Below are positions 8,763-17,849 of a stretch of 64,000 bases of DNA, piece by piece. Where the stretch lies: positions 62,001 to 126,000 of the forward strand of contig NZ_JAMGSL010000007.1 of the NCBI RefSeq assembly GCF_025195125.1, given 5' to 3'. A program made the translations under genes and the position numbers. Numbering within the stretch: position 1 is the first letter of the stretch; the number at the start of each line of letters is the position of its first letter. The stretch comes from Streptomyces sp. Je 1-79 (GTDB lineage: Bacteria > Actinomycetota > Actinomycetes > Streptomycetales > Streptomycetaceae). The notes beneath the pieces were generated by a model. That model saw only the letters and a list, made by a program, of their open reading frames with translations. It searched no databases and was not told where the DNA came from.

Positions 8763-9785
8763 TCAGCCTTGCCGAATGACCAGTCTGCCACCCTGCCGTC
8801 GTGCCTCGACGCGGCCGGGCAGATTGATGGCGCCCTGGCCGCGCCAGCCGGTGATCAGCCGGTCGACCTCCTCGATGTGGCGGGCGAAGAGGGAGCCGGC
8901 GGGTGCGCCCTCGGCGATCATGGCGCGGCGCAGGATGCGGCGGCGGACGGCGGGCGGGAGTCCGAAGAGTTTGGCGCATTCGAGCCGGCCGGCCTCGTCT
9001 CGTACGGCGGATTCGGCGTCGGCGGCCCAGGAGTCGAGAGCGTCGGCGTCGTCGCGGGAGAGCTGGGCCGTACGGGCGAGGGCTTCGACGACACCCTTGC
9101 CGAGGGCCTTCTCGAGGGCGGGGAGGCCTTCGTGGCGGAGCCGGGAGCGGGTGTAGGCGGGGTCCGCGTTGTGGGGGTCGTCCCAGACGGCGAGTTCCTG
9201 GGCGACGCAGGCCTTGCGGACGGTCTGCCGGTCGAGCTCCAGGAAGGGGCGGCGGTAGCGGCCGGCGGCACCGGAGACGGCGGCCATGCCGGACAGGGAG
9301 CGGATGCCGGAGCCGCGGGCGAGGCCGAGGAGGACGGTCTCGGCCTGGTCGTCGCGGGTGTGGCCGAGGAGGACTGCGGTGGCGCCCCGGCGCTCGGCGG
9401 CCTCGTCGAGGGCGGCGTAGCGGGCGTCGCGGGCGGCGGCCTCGGGCCCGCCTTCGCGGCCGACGGTGACGGCGACGGCTTCGACGGGGTCGAGGCCGAG
9501 TGCGGACATGCGTCCGGCGACCTCGGCGGCCCGTTGTGCGGAGCCGTCCTGGAGGCCGTGGTCGACGGTGATGCCGCCGGCGCGGACGGCGAGTTTGCGG
9601 GACTCGAAGGCGAGCGCGGAGGCGAGCGCCATGGAGTCGGCGCCTCCGGAGCAGGCCACGAGCACCAGGGGCGCGGGGGCCGGGGGGCTGGTCGTCTCGG
9701 TGTCGGTCTGGTGCTCGGTGAGGACGTCGTGGAGTACGCGGCGGACCGCCAGGCGTATCGCCGCGACCGCAGGATGGGGACCCAT
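8763..9785 (-). CDS. tilS: tRNA(Ile)-lysidine synthetase
   Basis: A 340-residue N-type PP-loop ATPase that modifies the wobble cytidine of tRNA-Ile(CAU) to lysidine so that AUA is read as isoleucine. The PP-loop ACSGGADSM is near residue 45, TVDHGLQ follows, and [15 protein letters not shown] is the second conserved block. The C-terminal part is short and lacks the longer recognition domain of E. coli TilS, typical of actinobacterial enzymes. It lies directly upstream of hpt on the minus strand, the conserved tilS-hpt-ftsH arrangement. Confidence 0.95.
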   Translation of the reverse strand: MGPHPAVAAIRLAVRRVLHDVLTEHQTDTETTSPPAPAPLVLVACSGGADSMALASALAFESRKLAVRAGGITVDHGLQDGSAQRAAEVAGRMSALGLDPVEAVAVTVGREGGPEAAARDARYAALDEAAERRGATAVLLGHTRDDQAETVLLGLARGSGIRSLSGMAAVSGAAGRYRRPFLELDRQTVRKACVAQELAVWDDPHNADPAYTRSRLRHEGLPALEKALGKGVVEALARTAQLSRDDADALDSWAADAESAVRDEAGRLECAKLFGLPPAVRRRILRRAMIAEGAPAGSLFARHIEEVDRLITGWRGQGAINLPGRVEARRQGGRLVIRQG

Positions 9786-9982
9786 GTCCGGTGCCCTTCG
9801 TGAAGGAGTGGGGTGCCTCGGTCGGAGTCTTAACGGTCGGAAGAGGGGGTTCGGTCACTCAGAGTGCGTCGATGGTGACAGAAACCTGGCCGTTACCCGA
9901 GCATTGCACGCCCCACCCCTGCTCTACGGTCCCTCGGATGGGTGATTGGCGGTGTGTTCTTCCGTCGTACGTCGCACCCGTC

Positions 9983-11113
9983 TCACGAGTCTGCCTTACG
10001 GTGCACCCTCGCCACCCAGTCGGCCGGTGCGGCGATCTCCGACTTGGTGGGGAGCGTGTTGGGCGAGGTCCACACGCGGTTGAAGCCGTCCATGCCGACC
10101 TCGTCGACGACGGCCCGGACGAAGCGTTCTCCGTCGCGGTACTGGCGCAGTTTGGCGTCGAGGCCGAGGAGCTTGCGCAGGGCGAGGTCGAGGCGGGAGG
10201 CGCCGCGGGCGCGGCGCTGCTGGAACTTCTCCCGGATCTCGGCGACGGACGGGACGACCTGGGGGCCGACGCCGTCCATGACGTAGTCGGCGTGTCCTTC
10301 GAGGAGGGACATGACGGCGGTGAGGCGGCCGAGGATCTCGCGCTGCTCGGGGGTCTGGACGATCTCGACGAGGGAGGGGCTCGGTTCGCCCTCCTCGCCC
10401 TCGGGGCGGCTGCCCGTGAGGGCCTGGACGGCTTCGCGCAGCCGCTCGACGACGGTGGAGGGGTCGACCTCGGTGGCGCCGAGGAATGACTGGATCTCGC
10501 CCTGGAGGTGGTCGCGCAGCCAGGGGACGGCGGTGAACTGGGTGCGGTGGGTCTCCTCGTGGAGGCAGACCCAGAGCCGGAAGTCGTGCGGGTCGACGCC
10601 GAGTTCGCGTTCGACGTGGACGATGTTGGGGGCGACGAGCAGGAGGCGGCCGCCGCCGTTGTCACCGGCGGGCAGGTCGCGGCCGGCGGGGGCGAAGGTC
10701 TCGTACTGGCCGAGGATCCGGGAGGCGAGGAACGACAGCAGCATGCCGAGTTCGACGCCGGTGACCTTGCCGCCGACGGCGCCGAGCACGGTGCCGCCGG
10801 CCGTGTTGGAGCGCCGTTCCTGCATCTTGTCGAGGAGCGGGGAGAGCAGTTCGCGGAAGCCGGCGACGTTGGCCTTGACCCAGCCGGCCCGGTCCACGAC
10901 GAGGACGGGGGTGTCGCGTGGTTCGTGGCCCTCGGGGATCATCCGCGTGAAGGCCCTGACGTGTTCCTCGGACGCCTTGGCGTGCCTGCGGAGCTCCGCG
11001 ACGACGTCGCGGGCCTCTTCGCGGCTCACCTCGGGGCCCGGCCTCACCAGTCGGGTCGCGGTCGCGACCGCGAGATTCCAGTCGACCATCTCGGCACCAC
11101 CGATGCTCGTCAT
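9983..11113 (-). CDS. Zinc-dependent metalloprotease (DUF2342 / zincin_2)
   Basis: A 376-residue actinobacterial protein with an HExxH-type motif in LWVCLHEETHRTQF (about residue 185), where the His pair and Glu would hold zinc and activate water. A second conserved block ending SLLEGHADYVMDGVG supplies further possible ligands. These define the DUF2342 'coenzyme F420 biosynthesis-associated' or zincin_2 family. No substrate is known and there is no signal peptide. It lies between dacB and tilS on the same strand, as in other streptomycetes. Confidence 0.85.
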   Translation of the reverse strand: MTSIGGAEMVDWNLAVATATRLVRPGPEVSREEARDVVAELRRHAKASEEHVRAFTRMIPEGHEPRDTPVLVVDRAGWVKANVAGFRELLSPLLDKMQERRSNTAGGTVLGAVGGKVTGVELGMLLSFLASRILGQYETFAPAGRDLPAGDNGGGRLLLVAPNIVHVERELGVDPHDFRLWVCLHEETHRTQFTAVPWLRDHLQGEIQSFLGATEVDPSTVVERLREAVQALTGSRPEGEEGEPSPSLVEIVQTPEQREILGRLTAVMSLLEGHADYVMDGVGPQVVPSVAEIREKFQQRRARGASRLDLALRKLLGLDAKLRQYRDGERFVRAVVDEVGMDGFNRVWTSPNTLPTKSEIAAPADWVARVHRKADS

Positions 11114-11162
11114 GCGTCAACCGTACGTTCTCGTCGGCCGTTCGGTGAGGCTTCGTACGCCA

Positions 11163-12677
11163 TCAGCCCTGGGGGGCGAGTGCGGCGGAGAGCCGGTCGA
11201 GCGCGGGCTGGGCCGTGTACGGGGAGGGGGTGCGGCCGGCGAGGAAGGCGAAGGCGAGGAGCCGGCCGTCGGCGGTGACGACGGTTCCGGCGAGCGTGTT
11301 GACGCCCGTCAGGGTGCCGGTCTTGGCGCGGACGAGGCCGGCGCCGGTGGTGGCGGTTCCGGTGTCGAAGCGGCCTTCGAGGGTGCCGCTGAAGCCGCCG
11401 ACGGGCAGTCCGGTGAGGACGGGGCGCAGGGCGGGCCGGGTCGGGTCGGCCGCTCGGGTGAGGAGTCCGGTGAGCAGGGCGGCGGAGAGCCGGTTGTCGC
11501 GGGAGAGGCCGCTGCCGTCGGCGAAGCGTGTCCCGGCGGTGGGCAGGCCGAGGGAGGCCAGTTCGGCGCGGACGGCCTTGCCGGCGCCGGTGAAGCTCGC
11601 GGGCTGCTTGCGGGCGAGGGCGGTCTGGCGGGCGAGGGCTTCGGCGAGGTCGTTGTCGCTGTGGGTGAGGGTCCGCTCGACGAGGTCGGAGAGCGGGGCG
11701 GACTCGGTACGGGCCAGCTGGACGGCCTTGGAGCCGTCCGCGGCCTTGCGGTCGTCCGCGGCCTTGGGGTCATTCCCCGCCTCGGAGCCGTTCCCTGCCT
11801 TGGAGCCGTTCCCTGCCTCGGGGGCGTTCGCGGCCTTGGGGGCGCGGCCGGGGGTGGGGGTGCCCTGGACCTTCGTACCGGCCTTGGCGAGGAGTTCGGC
11901 GAAGGCCTCGGCGGTGTCCCGGGCCGGGTCGGCGGAGCGCGGGGCGGGGCCGCTGTCGGAGGTGTCGAGCCGTCCCGCGTGCAGCATCAGGGCGCTGACC
12001 GGGGCGATGTTGTCGTTGGGGCCGATGGGGTGGCGGGCCGGGCCCTGGTAGAGGCGCGTGTCGTAGGCGATCCGTACGCCGCCGGTGACGCCCCGGGCCT
12101 TCAGGGCGCGGGCGGTCGAGCCGGCCAGGCTCTTCAGCCGGGCGCGGTCGAGGGTGGGGTCGCCGCCGCCGACGAGGGTGACGGTGCGCGCGTCCGGGGA
12201 GGCGACGACGGTGGTCGGGATGCGGTGGTCGGCCCCCAGGGCGGAGAGCGCGGCGACCGAGGTGGCGATCTTGATGGTGGAGGCCGGGGTCATGGGGGTC
12301 GTGGCGCCCTCGCCGTAGAGCTGCTTCCCGGTGGTGGCGTCGACGACCGAGGCGGTGCGCAGGGGGCCGAGGCCGGGGTCGGCGAGGAGCGGTACGAGGA
12401 CGGCGGCGAGGTCGCTCCCGAGGGCGGTCCGCGGGGTGTCGAGCGCGCGGAGCACTCCGGCGGCGCTGGGGGCCGGGGCGGGGCGCTGGGGGCCCGCGGG
12501 GGGCCTCGGCGCCGCGTGATGTGCGCCACCTGTCGGGGTCGCGGCGGCCGCCCGGGCGCGCTCGGCCTTACGCTGACCGTTGTCCCACGGTCCGGCGGCG
12601 GTCACGGCTCCGGCGGAGAGGGCCAGACCCAGTACGGCGGAGCACGCCGTGAGCTGCCAGGTCCTCGGCTCCGGCAT
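11163..12677 (-). CDS. dacB: D-alanyl-D-alanine carboxypeptidase / PBP4-type (peptidase S13)
   Basis: A secreted or membrane-tethered penicillin-binding protein of 504 residues. I start it at ATG 12677 because AAAGGGG lies 10 bases upstream; an upstream start at 12722 would add 15 residues ahead of the signal segment. A signal anchor (QLTACSAVLGLALSAGAVTA) is followed by a Pro/Ala-rich linker. Active-site motifs are STIK (Ser133), HSDN in the SxN position, and KTG near the C-terminus. About residues 285-325 hold a low-complexity insert with repeated KAAD and EAGN units that does not look structural. It is divergent from ppa. Confidence 0.93.
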   Translation of the reverse strand: MPEPRTWQLTACSAVLGLALSAGAVTAAGPWDNGQRKAERARAAAATPTGGAHHAAPRPPAGPQRPAPAPSAAGVLRALDTPRTALGSDLAAVLVPLLADPGLGPLRTASVVDATTGKQLYGEGATTPMTPASTIKIATSVAALSALGADHRIPTTVVASPDARTVTLVGGGDPTLDRARLKSLAGSTARALKARGVTGGVRIAYDTRLYQGPARHPIGPNDNIAPVSALMLHAGRLDTSDSGPAPRSADPARDTAEAFAELLAKAGTKVQGTPTPGRAPKAANAPEAGNGSKAGNGSEAGNDPKAADDRKAADGSKAVQLARTESAPLSDLVERTLTHSDNDLAEALARQTALARKQPASFTGAGKAVRAELASLGLPTAGTRFADGSGLSRDNRLSAALLTGLLTRAADPTRPALRPVLTGLPVGGFSGTLEGRFDTGTATTGAGLVRAKTGTLTGVNTLAGTVVTADGRLLAFAFLAGRTPSPYTAQPALDRLSAALAPQG

Positions 12678-12779
12678 TGCTGACCAGCCCCTTTCGCGAT
12701 CACACACAGGCGTGAGGGACACTTAATCACTGCGCGTTGCCGCAGGCATTCACATGTGTTGATTCAGGAGGAGCCACCC

Positions 12780-13274
12780 GTGGAGTTCGACGTCACCATC
12801 GAGATCCCGAAGGGGTCGCGGAACAAGTACGAGGTCGACCACGAGACGGGTCGCATCCGCCTGGACCGCCGCCTCTTCACCTCGACCAGCTACCCGGCCG
12901 ACTACGGCTTCGTCGAGAACACCCTCGGCGAGGACGGCGACCCGCTGGACGCGCTCGTCATCCTGGACGAGCCGACGTTCCCCGGCTGCCTGATCAAGTG
13001 CCGCGCCATCGGCATGTTCCGCATGACGGACGAGGCCGGCGGCGACGACAAGCTGCTGTGCGTCCCCGCCTCGGACCCGCGTGTCGAGCACCTGCGCGAC
13101 ATCCACCACGTGTCGGAGTTCGACCGCCTGGAGATCCAGCACTTCTTCGAGGTCTACAAGGACCTGGAGCCGGGCAAGTCGGTCGAGGGCGCCGACTGGG
13201 TCGGCCGCGCCGAGGCCGAGGCCGAGATCGAGGCCTCGTACAAGCGCCTGGAGGCGCAGGGCGGCGCCCACTGA
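12780..13274 (+). CDS. ppa: Inorganic pyrophosphatase
   Basis: A 164-residue family I soluble pyrophosphatase that drives biosynthesis by hydrolysing pyrophosphate. GTG 12780 is preceded by AGGAGGAG with 7-base spacing, so it is preferred over the longer open frame from 12756. Conserved residues include [19 protein letters not shown] and the signature DGDPLDALV with three metal-binding aspartates. It is divergent from dacB and ends in a strong terminator. The order is standard in Streptomyces. Confidence 0.97.
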   Translation: MEFDVTIEIPKGSRNKYEVDHETGRIRLDRRLFTSTSYPADYGFVENTLGEDGDPLDALVILDEPTFPGCLIKCRAIGMFRMTDEAGGDDKLLCVPASDPRVEHLRDIHHVSEFDRLEIQHFFEVYKDLEPGKSVEGADWVGRAEAEAEIEASYKRLEAQGGAH

Positions 13275-13296
13275 GTGGGTCCGCCTTCGACGTCGT

Positions 13297-13334
13297 GACG
13301 GGCGGCGCACCTCTGCGGAGGTGCGCCGCCCGTC
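13297..13334 (+). terminator. Intrinsic-type terminator after ppa
   Basis: GACGGGCGGCGCACCTC (13297-13313) pairs perfectly with GAGGTGCGCCGCCCGTC (13318-13334) around a 4-base loop. It begins 23 bp after the ppa stop. There is no T-run, as usual in this GC range. Confidence 0.85.
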
Positions 13335-13380
13335 TCGCGTGAGGTCGTATGCCCGTGGTCATACTGGGCAGAAGGCGCGA

Positions 13381-15042
13381 ATGGGAGTGAGGGCGAACAG
13401 AGTGGTCGTGGAGGCGGACGGCCCGGAGGACCGGAAGCCGCAGTCGGACGAGGCGCGCAGCGCCTTCACCCCGCCGTCGGGTGTCGAGCAGCCGGTGTTG
13501 CCGGAGGAGGAGCACCCGACCTCCGAGTTCGCCGTTCCCGAGGGGCTGGCGCCGGAGCCGCCGGCCGAGCCCGAGGGTTCGGCGTTCGCGCCGCCGTCGA
13601 CCTACTCCGCGAAGCACGCGCCGCCGGCCTTCACGCCGGCCCACGGCCTGCCGATGGTGCGGCTGCCGGCGGACGCGCCCTGGCAGGACCGGATGCGGAC
13701 GATGCTGCGGCTGCCGGTCGGCGACCGGCCGGTGCCGGAGACGGCGCGCAAGGAGGACGAGGCGGGGCCCGCGGTGGGCCGTGTGCTCGACCTGACCCTG
13801 CGTATCGGCGAGCTGCTGCTCGCGGGCGGGGAGGGCGCGGAGGACGTCGAGGCGGCGATGTTCGCGATCTGCCGTTCGTACGGTCTGGACCGCTGCGAGC
13901 CGACGGTCACCTTCACGCTGCTGTCGATCACGCACCAGCCGTCGCTGGTGGACGACCCGGTCACGGCCAACCGGACCGTACGGCGCCGGGGCACGGACTA
14001 CACCCGGCTGGAGGCGGTCTACCAGCTGCTCGCCGACATCAACGCGGACGAGGTCTCCCCTGAGGAGGCGTACCGGCGGCTGGCGGAGATGAGGCGCAAC
14101 CGGCACCCGTACCCCGGATGGGTGCTGTCGTCGGCGGCGGGTGTGCTGGCGGGCGCGGCCTCGGTGCTGCTCGGCGGCGGGTTCACGGTCTTCATGGTGG
14201 CGGCGCTGGGCGCGGTGCTCGGCGACCGGCTGGCGTGGCTCTGCGCGGGCCGCGGGCTGCCGGAGTTCTACCAGTTCCTGGTGGCGGCGATGCCGCCGGC
14301 CGCGATGGGGGTGCTGCTGACGCTGCTCCACGCGGATCTGCGGCCCTCCGCGGTCATCACGGGTGGCCTGTTCGCGCTGATCCCGGGGCGGGCGCTGGTG
14401 GCGGCCGTCCAGGACGGTCTGACGGGCTTCTACATCACGGCCTCGGCCCGGCTCCTGGAGGTCGGGTACTTCTTCGTGGCGATCGTGGTGGGTGTGCTGT
14501 CGGTGCTGTACCTGGCCGTGCAGTTCGACGCGCAGCTGAACCCGGACGGGGTGCTGAACCCGGTCGAGCGGCCGGTGGTGCAGATCCTGGCGTCGATGGT
14601 GCTGTGCGCGACCTTCGCGATCCTGCTGCAGCAGTCGCGGCAGACGGTGCTCTTCGCGACGCTGAACGGCGGGGTGGCGTGGGTGATCTACGCGGCGATC
14701 GCCGTGACGGCCGGCGGGTCGGCGGTGATGGCGACGGCGGTGGCGGCGGGTCTCGTGGGTCTGTTCGGGCAGCTGGCCGCCCGCTACAACCACACGTCGT
14801 CCCTGCCGTACGTGACGGCGGCGATCGGGCCGCTGCTCCCGGGTTCGGCGACGTACTTCGGGGTGCTGGGCATCGCCCAGAACAACCTGGACCAGGGCTT
14901 CGCCTCCCTGGCGAAGGCGGCGGCCCTGGCCCTGGCGATCGCGATCGGCGTCAACCTGGGTGGCGAGCTGGCCCGGCTCTTCATGCAGGCTCCGCGCGCG
15001 GCGGCGGGCCGCCGCGCGGCGAAGCGGACGAGGGGCTTCTGA
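13381..15042 (+). CDS. Threonine/serine exporter (ThrE, DUF1212) family protein
   Basis: A 553-residue membrane protein; ATG 13381 has AGAAGG 5 bases upstream. The first 140 residues are acidic, Pro-rich and probably disordered. The cytoplasmic ThrE domain follows (LDLTLRIGELLLAGGEGAEDVEAAMFAICRSYGL), then about ten membrane segments from residue 245 on, and a basic C-terminus. Corynebacterium ThrE exports threonine and serine; close homologues in Streptomyces have unproven substrates. It is probably transcribed alone. Confidence 0.88.
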   Translation: MGVRANRVVVEADGPEDRKPQSDEARSAFTPPSGVEQPVLPEEEHPTSEFAVPEGLAPEPPAEPEGSAFAPPSTYSAKHAPPAFTPAHGLPMVRLPADAPWQDRMRTMLRLPVGDRPVPETARKEDEAGPAVGRVLDLTLRIGELLLAGGEGAEDVEAAMFAICRSYGLDRCEPTVTFTLLSITHQPSLVDDPVTANRTVRRRGTDYTRLEAVYQLLADINADEVSPEEAYRRLAEMRRNRHPYPGWVLSSAAGVLAGAASVLLGGGFTVFMVAALGAVLGDRLAWLCAGRGLPEFYQFLVAAMPPAAMGVLLTLLHADLRPSAVITGGLFALIPGRALVAAVQDGLTGFYITASARLLEVGYFFVAIVVGVLSVLYLAVQFDAQLNPDGVLNPVERPVVQILASMVLCATFAILLQQSRQTVLFATLNGGVAWVIYAAIAVTAGGSAVMATAVAAGLVGLFGQLAARYNHTSSLPYVTAAIGPLLPGSATYFGVLGIAQNNLDQGFASLAKAAALALAIAIGVNLGGELARLFMQAPRAAAGRRAAKRTRGF

Positions 15043-15158
15043 CCCGGCCCTGCCACGCGAAGCGGGCCGGACGCGAGCCGGACGCGCCGGGCCCGACCTG
15101 CGGGGCCGATGTGCCGGGGCCCGACCTCCGGGGCCCACGGGTCGGAGCCCGACGTGCC

Positions 15159-15197
15159 GGAGCCCCGAGGAACCGGGTTCCGGTTCTTCGGGGCTCC
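15159..15197. terminator. Bidirectional terminator between ThrE-like and DedA genes
   Basis: An 18-base-pair stem with one G-T pair: GGAGCCCCGAGGAACCGG (15159-15176) with CCGGTTCTTCGGGGCTCC (15180-15197), loop of 3. It lies between two convergent genes. Confidence 0.85.
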
Positions 15198-15215
15198 AGG
15201 GTCGGGCTCTCTGCG

Positions 15216-15923
15216 TCAGCGCTTGGCGTGGCGGCCGCGGCCGCCCGGGTTCTGCGTCCCGGGGCCGTCGTCGCCGGTCTCGGCCTCCTGGGCCTTGGCC
15301 TTCTTGGACTGGGAGCGGGCCCGGAGGTACTCGATCACGATCGGGACCACGGAGATCGCGACGATCAGGATGAGGATCGCCTCGATGTGCTGGTGCACGA
15401 AGTCGATCTTGCCGAGGGAGGCGCCGAGCACGGTCACGCCCGCGCCCCACAGCACACCGCCGATGATGTTGAAGGTGATGAACGAGCGGTAGTTCATCCG
15501 GCTCACACCGGCGATGATCGGCGTGAACGTGCGCACGATCGGCACGAAGCGGGCCAGGATCAGCGACTTGGGGCCGTGCTTCTCGAAGAACTCGTGCGCC
15601 TTCTCCACGTTCTCCTGCTTGAAGAGCTTGGAGTCGGGGCGCTTGAAGAGGGCCGGGCCGACCTTGCGGCCGAAGAGATAGCCGACCTGGTCGCCGATGA
15701 TGGCGGCGGCCACGACGAGCGTGCAGACGAGCCACAGCGGCGTGTCGAGCTTGCCGGTGGTGACCAGCAGTCCGGTGGTGAAGAGCAGCGAGTCGCCGGG
15801 CAGGAAGAACCCGATGAGCAGGCCGGACTCGGCGAAGACGATGACGAGGACACCGATCAGACCGAAGGTCTGAATCAGATAGTCCGGGTCCAGCCAGCTC
15901 GGTCCGAGGGCAAGCGTATTCAC
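15216..15923 (-). CDS. DedA family membrane protein
   Basis: A 235-residue protein starting at GTG 15923 with AGGAG 11 bases upstream. It has the SNARE-associated/VTT core of DedA proteins: FFLPGDSLLFTTGLL, the GDQVGYLFGRKVG motif, and RFVPIVRTFTPIIAGVSRM with the conserved arginines, plus four to five membrane segments and a basic C-terminal tail. DedA proteins are lipid-carrier or phospholipid flippases. The start lies inside a much longer open frame that is not coding upstream. Confidence 0.93.
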   Translation of the reverse strand: MNTLALGPSWLDPDYLIQTFGLIGVLVIVFAESGLLIGFFLPGDSLLFTTGLLVTTGKLDTPLWLVCTLVVAAAIIGDQVGYLFGRKVGPALFKRPDSKLFKQENVEKAHEFFEKHGPKSLILARFVPIVRTFTPIIAGVSRMNYRSFITFNIIGGVLWGAGVTVLGASLGKIDFVHQHIEAILILIVAISVVPIVIEYLRARSQSKKAKAQEAETGDDGPGTQNPGGRGRHAKR

Positions 15924-16082
15924 GGGGTTCCGGGCTCCTGCGGTCGGTGGGGGCGGGGGACGGCTGCCCCAAAGTATCAACGCATTCTTACGGCTCCGGG
16001 TTCCAAGGGCATCCCACCGGTCCTCTCCAGGATGCGGCGGTGGGCGGCCGGGCCGACGCTGGTGGCCAGGAGGTGGATGCGT

Positions 16083-16451
16083 ATGGGCATCGAGGATTAC
16101 GGCGGCGGTCAGGGACCGCAGACGGATGTGCTGGTCGTCACCACGAACGACGTTCCCGGCTACGAGATCCGGCAGGTCATCGGCGAGGTCTTCGGGCTGA
16201 CGGTGCGCTCCCGGCATCTGGGCAGCCAGATCGGCGCCGGTCTGAAGTCGATGATCGGCGGGGAGCTGAAGGGTCTGACGAAGACTCTGGTGGAGACCCG
16301 CAACCAGGCGATGGAGCGGCTGGTGGAGCAGGCGAAGGCGCGCGGCGCCAACGCCGTGCTGATGTTCCGCTTCGACGTGTCGGAGGCCGCGGACGTGGGG
16401 ACCGAGGTCTGTGCGTACGGCACGGCGGCGGTGATCGCGCCTCGGGCCTGA
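16083..16451 (+). CDS. YbjQ/DUF74 heavy-metal-binding-domain protein
   Basis: A 122-residue protein beginning at ATG 16083, 7 bases after AGGAGGT; an earlier ATG at 16077 is too close to that site. It contains the YbjQ pattern VLVVTTNDVPGYEI, then SRHLGSQIGAGLKSMIGGELKGLTK and RGANAVLMFRFD. Family members form pentameric beta-rich rings; function is unknown, despite the heavy-metal label. It stands alone between the DedA gene and the ion channel. Confidence 0.9.
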   Translation: MGIEDYGGGQGPQTDVLVVTTNDVPGYEIRQVIGEVFGLTVRSRHLGSQIGAGLKSMIGGELKGLTKTLVETRNQAMERLVEQAKARGANAVLMFRFDVSEAADVGTEVCAYGTAAVIAPRA

Positions 16452-16461
16452 ACGGAGGGCG

Positions 16462-16483
16462 ACACCCCCAACTCTCGGGGTGT
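16462..16483 (+). terminator. Weak hairpin after YbjQ-family gene
   Basis: ACACCCC (16462-16468) pairs with GGGGTGT (16477-16483), loop of 8 bases, 10 bp after the stop. It overlaps the alternative upstream start (16485) of the channel gene, which favours the later start at 16515. Confidence 0.4.
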
Positions 16484-16514
16484 TGTGCGGCTTTTGTGCC
16501 CCTATGGTGGGGCG

Positions 16515-17807
16515 GTGGCCATCGATAACCCGTCGTCCGGGCCCCCGCCCCCCACCCCCCGGTCGCCCGCCCGCACCCTGTTGCCGCAGGTCCTGCCCGC
16601 CCTCGTGGTCGGCGTGGTGGCGAGTCTGCTCTTCCTCGGGATCGAGTGGCTCTCCGAGGAGTTCGAGCACGTCCTGTGGCACACCCTTCCCGGTGCCCTG
16701 GGCATCGGCGGCTTCTCCGTCTTCTGGACGATCCTCATGCTCACCGCGACGGGGTTCGCGGTGGGTCTCGTCGTCTGGAAGGTGCCGGGGCACGCGGGTC
16801 CCGATCCGTCGGAGACGGGCCTCGGCGGCAAGCCCCTCGCGCCCGCGGTCGTCCCCGGGCTGCTTCTCGCGGGCACGCTCACGCTGGCCGGCGGGGTCAG
16901 CCTCGGACCGGAGAACCCGATCATCGCGGCCAATGTCGCGCTGGCCTACTGGATCGGCAGAAAGGCGGCGCCCGCCGCGCCCGGTGCGGTGTGGGTCGTA
17001 CTCGCCTCCTCCGCCACCATCGGCGCCCTCTTCGGCACCCCGGTGGCCGCCGCCCTGGTCATCTCCGAGGCCCTCACCCGCCAGCCGGACGCCAAGTCCT
17101 CGCTGTGGGACCGGCTCTTCGCCCCGCTGATCGCCGCCGGAGCCGGGTCGATGACCACCTCGCTCCTGGCGCACCCGACCTTCGACATGTCGCTGCCCGA
17201 GCTGACCGACCCGGGCTGGGACGATCTGCTCGCCTCGATGGTCGTCGCCACCGCCGCGGCCCTCTTCGGCCTCCTCTGCTGCTACGGCCTCCCCCATGTC
17301 CACCGCGTCTTCCAGCGGCTGCGGCACCCGATGCTGATGATCCCGGCCGGCGGTCTTGTCCTCGGCCTGCTGGGCGCGTTCGGCGGGTCGCTGACGCTTT
17401 TCAAGGGCCTGGAGCAGGTCAAGGAGCTGACCGAGAACATCGGCAGCTACTCCTCGGGCGAACTGGCCAAGATGGCCGTGGTCAAGCTCGCCGCCCTGCT
17501 GGTCGCCGCCTCGTGCGGATTCGTGGGCGGCCGGATCTTCCCCGCGGTCTTCATCGGCGTCGCCTTCGGCATGTTCACCCAGGCGCTGGTCCCCGAGATC
17601 CACCCCGCCGTCGCCGTCTCCTCCGGCGTGCTCGGCGTGCTGCTCGCGACGACCCGGCAGGGCTGGGTGAGTCTCTTCGTCGCCGCCGTCCTCTCCTCCT
17701 CGCCCTCGATGCTCTCGCTGCTCTGCCTGGCCTCCCTGCCCGCCTGGCTGGTCGTCACGGGACGCCCTCAGCTCGAACTGGACGAGCAGGGCGCCGCCCT
17801 GCACTGA
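16515..17807 (+). CDS. ClC-type chloride channel / antiporter
   Basis: A membrane protein of 430 residues from GTG 16515; GTG 16485 would add 10 residues. About ten hydrophobic segments match the ClC fold. LGPENPIIAAN stands where ClC proteins have G(K/R)EGP and keeps the gating glutamate, and GGRIFPAVFIG matches the GxFxP selectivity motif. The retained glutamate is compatible with proton-coupled exchange. The glutamate decarboxylase gene begins 42 bp downstream. In E. coli, ClC antiporters support glutamate-dependent acid resistance, so this pair plausibly acts together; that link is inference here. Confidence 0.85.
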   Translation: MAIDNPSSGPPPPTPRSPARTLLPQVLPALVVGVVASLLFLGIEWLSEEFEHVLWHTLPGALGIGGFSVFWTILMLTATGFAVGLVVWKVPGHAGPDPSETGLGGKPLAPAVVPGLLLAGTLTLAGGVSLGPENPIIAANVALAYWIGRKAAPAAPGAVWVVLASSATIGALFGTPVAAALVISEALTRQPDAKSSLWDRLFAPLIAAGAGSMTTSLLAHPTFDMSLPELTDPGWDDLLASMVVATAAALFGLLCCYGLPHVHRVFQRLRHPMLMIPAGGLVLGLLGAFGGSLTLFKGLEQVKELTENIGSYSSGELAKMAVVKLAALLVAASCGFVGGRIFPAVFIGVAFGMFTQALVPEIHPAVAVSSGVLGVLLATTRQGWVSLFVAAVLSSSPSMLSLLCLASLPAWLVVTGRPQLELDEQGAALH

Positions 17808-17849
17808 CACACCCCCGGACCGCACCGCACACCCCCCGAAGGAGCCCCC

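Noticed and set aside
8182..9858. Single 558-codon gene combining tilS and hpt region
   Set aside because: The upstream half is a shadow of tilS in another frame. The hpt part begins at 8736.
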